Source: Lachnospiraceae bacterium (GTDB lineage Bacteria > Bacillota > Clostridia > Lachnospirales > Lachnospiraceae). From it: a stretch of DNA of 64,000 bases. The stretch covers positions 102,610-166,609 of the forward strand of contig JALCRM010000004.1 in the NCBI GenBank assembly GCA_022652545.1. Direction: 5' to 3'. The notes beneath the pieces were generated by a model. The model saw only the letters and a program-made list of their open reading frames with translations. It was not told where the DNA came from and searched no databases. How positions within the stretch are numbered: the stretch's first letter is position 1; each line of letters begins with the position of its first letter. A program made the translations under genes and the position numbers. Shown here piece after piece: positions 62,602 to 64,000 of the stretch.

Positions 62602-64000
62602 TTACAGCGCCAGTTCCTCTTCGCTGCCGTTTCCCCCGGAATAGGTGATCCGGATCCCGCCGGTGACAAAATCGGCTTCCAAAAGAGCCCAACTGTCGCC
62701 GTCTGCACGGCGGATGACAAGCCTGCTGTCCTCACAATCCGGCATTTCGAAGGTGCCGTCAAAAGCCGGATGGCTGTTACGGAATTCCATGAGCCGGATA
62801 AGCTTCTGCACCACCGGGCGGCGCACTTCCTCATCGATCTCTTCCCTGCTGTAATAGTGGCGGTTGATATTGCGGCCGACCTTTGTCTCCTCAAGCAGTT
62901 TCAGGTCGTTCCTGCCGGCCATAAGGCCCACATAGTAAACCTGCGGCGTGCCTGGCGCAAAGAACTGTACTGCACGCGCCAGCAGGTACCTGTCATCATC
63001 CTCGCCGACTGCGGAGAAGAAGGTGCAGTTGACCTGATAGATATCAAGATTGTTGTATGCCGCCGTGTTATAGACCTTTTTGACATTGGCGCCGTATTTG
63101 AAGATGCCTTCCTTCGTGCGGTCTATCTCTTCATCAGGCAGCAGATCCTTGACGTCTACGACACCGATCCCGTCGTGTGTATCCAGTGTCGTGAACTGCC
63201 TGCGCGGGCAGATCGAAAGCCAGTGCTTCAGATACCGGGAAGAGTGAAAATACAAGGCGTTGATGAGCAGCATCGGCAGTGCGAAATCATAGGTGCAGTA
63301 GCCCTTTTCCGCGATCTTCAGCTGCATCGTGTAATGCTCATGGATCTCCGGCAGAATGATGACGTCGTAGGGATCGGTTATCTTTTCGCAGTCCTGCAGG
63401 AATTCCCACACGTCCGGCTCCACGAAGAAGCAGCTGGTGCCCGCTTTCTTCGTGGCATAGGCAAAGGCATCCAGGCGGATCATGGCCATGCCGTGACTGC
63501 AGAGGCATTCCAGATTGTCACGGATGAACCTCTTGGCCGTCTGCGACTTGCAGTTGATGTCTACCTGTTCCTCGTCGAATGTGCACCACACCTTTTCCTC
63601 GGTACCGTCGACAAAGTGCGCGATGACATAGGGTGCGCGCGGTTTCCGCTTGTATATGGCGTCAACTTCCTCCTGCGTCGGCTCCCCGCCTTTCCAGAAA
63701 TCCTTATAGCGGATAAAGAGATCCCTGTATTCCGAAGCGTCCTTCTTCGCAAGAAAATCCTGATAATAAGCGCTGTGTGCGGAAATGTGGTTGATCATGT
63801 AGTCGCACATCATATAATACTGTTCCGACAGATGCTCGATGTCTTCCCAGCCGCCGAAGGCCGGTTCCACCTCCCGGTAAGTCATCGGTGCAAAGCCCCT
63901 GTCCGCAGAGGACGGAAAAAACGGCAGGACGTGAAGTCCTCCGACAGCTTTTGAAAAATATCTGCTCAGAACCTCGTCCAGTTCCTTCAGGTTCTTCCCC
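62602..64000 (-). CDS. Sucrose phosphorylase (GH13 subfamily 18), partial
   Basis: The N-terminus lies beyond the right edge; the frame is open through to base 63999, with LPFFPSSADRGFAP just inside the edge, a block near the start of sucrose phosphorylases. The catalytic nucleophile aspartate is in IRLDAFAYA, the acid/base glutamate in ILPEIHEHY and the third acid in LDTHDGIG. It converts sucrose and phosphate to glucose-1-phosphate and fructose. Related members act on glucosylglycerate or sucrose-6-phosphate, so specificity is not settled. Confidence 0.9.
   Translation of the reverse strand, partial: GKNLKELDEVLSRYFSKAVGGLHVLPFFPSSADRGFAPMTYREVEPAFGGWEDIEHLSEQYYMMCDYMINHISAHSAYYQDFLAKKDASEYRDLFIRYKDFWKGGEPTQEEVDAIYKRKPRAPYVIAHFVDGTEEKVWCTFDEEQVDINCKSQTAKRFIRDNLECLCSHGMAMIRLDAFAYATKKAGTSCFFVEPDVWEFLQDCEKITDPYDVIILPEIHEHYTMQLKIAEKGYCTYDFALPMLLINALYFHSSRYLKHWLSICPRRQFTTLDTHDGIGVVDVKDLLPDEEIDRTKEGIFKYGANVKKVYNTAAYNNLDIYQVNCTFFSAVGEDDDRYLLARAVQFFAPGTPQVYYVGLMAGRNDLKLLEETKVGRNINRHYYSREEIDEEVRRPVVQKLIRLMEFRNSHPAFDGTFEMPDCEDSRLVIRRADGDSWALLEADFVTGGIRITYSGGNGSEEELAL

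Overview
The window is gene-dense, GC-rich bacterial DNA with Shine-Dalgarno sites, TATAAT-type promoters, tight operons and Bacillota families throughout: lipid II amidation by MurT/GatD, a CsbB/YkoT-like glycosyltransferase, phosphoketolase, split glycine cleavage P-protein and PxpABC oxoprolinase. I read it as chromosomal DNA of an anaerobic, Lachnospiraceae-like Clostridia member. That is inference from gene content, and no species call is made. I see no rRNA, tRNA, CRISPR, insertion sequence or prophage.

Region 1 (1-18.6 kb) is a cell-surface polymer locus. It holds a membrane-anchored Ig-like protein cut by the left edge, an SMR-type flippase pair, a membrane SGNH-like protein, a GT-C-type protein apparently split in two, an FAD oxidoreductase, a radical SAM enzyme, a YkoS-like/YkoT-like glycosylation pair and an MBOAT. 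A four-gene operon follows: FkbH-type glyceryl-activating enzyme, second MBOAT, DHHW/AlgX-like protein and acyl carrier protein. This resembles a Dlt (D-alanylation) machine rebuilt to add a carrier-bound hydroxyacid such as glycerate.

Region 2 (18.6-38.5 kb) starts with a repeat-rich lipoprotein and MMPL transporter under a divergent TetR regulator with two operator palindromes. It continues with a VTT membrane protein, GatD/MurT, an aldo/keto reductase-ferredoxin, a ROK sugar kinase, a DUF3048 protein, LarE, NudC, phosphoketolase, an MBL hydrolase, a Dabb protein and a ProX-type deacylase.

Region 3 (38-45 kb) is the F1Fo ATP synthase operon (a, c, b, alpha, gamma, beta, epsilon) with no separate delta gene. 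The alpha subunit instead carries a delta C-terminal domain at its N-terminus, and beta ends in a long acidic tail.

Region 4 (45-60 kb) is amino acid metabolism: a Na+/alanine-type symporter, a D-amino acid aminotransferase, separate DUF4392 and DUF1445 proteins (the two parts of mammalian D-glutamate cyclase), PxpABC, and gcvT-gcvH-gcvPA-gcvPB-lplA-lpdA. The gcv genes start from a consensus promoter with a structured leader. Together these genes could take D-amino acids through D-glutamate and 5-oxoproline to glutamate, next to glycine oxidation.

Region 5 (60-64 kb) holds an alpha/beta hydrolase, a secreted serpin lipoprotein and a sucrose phosphorylase cut by the right edge.
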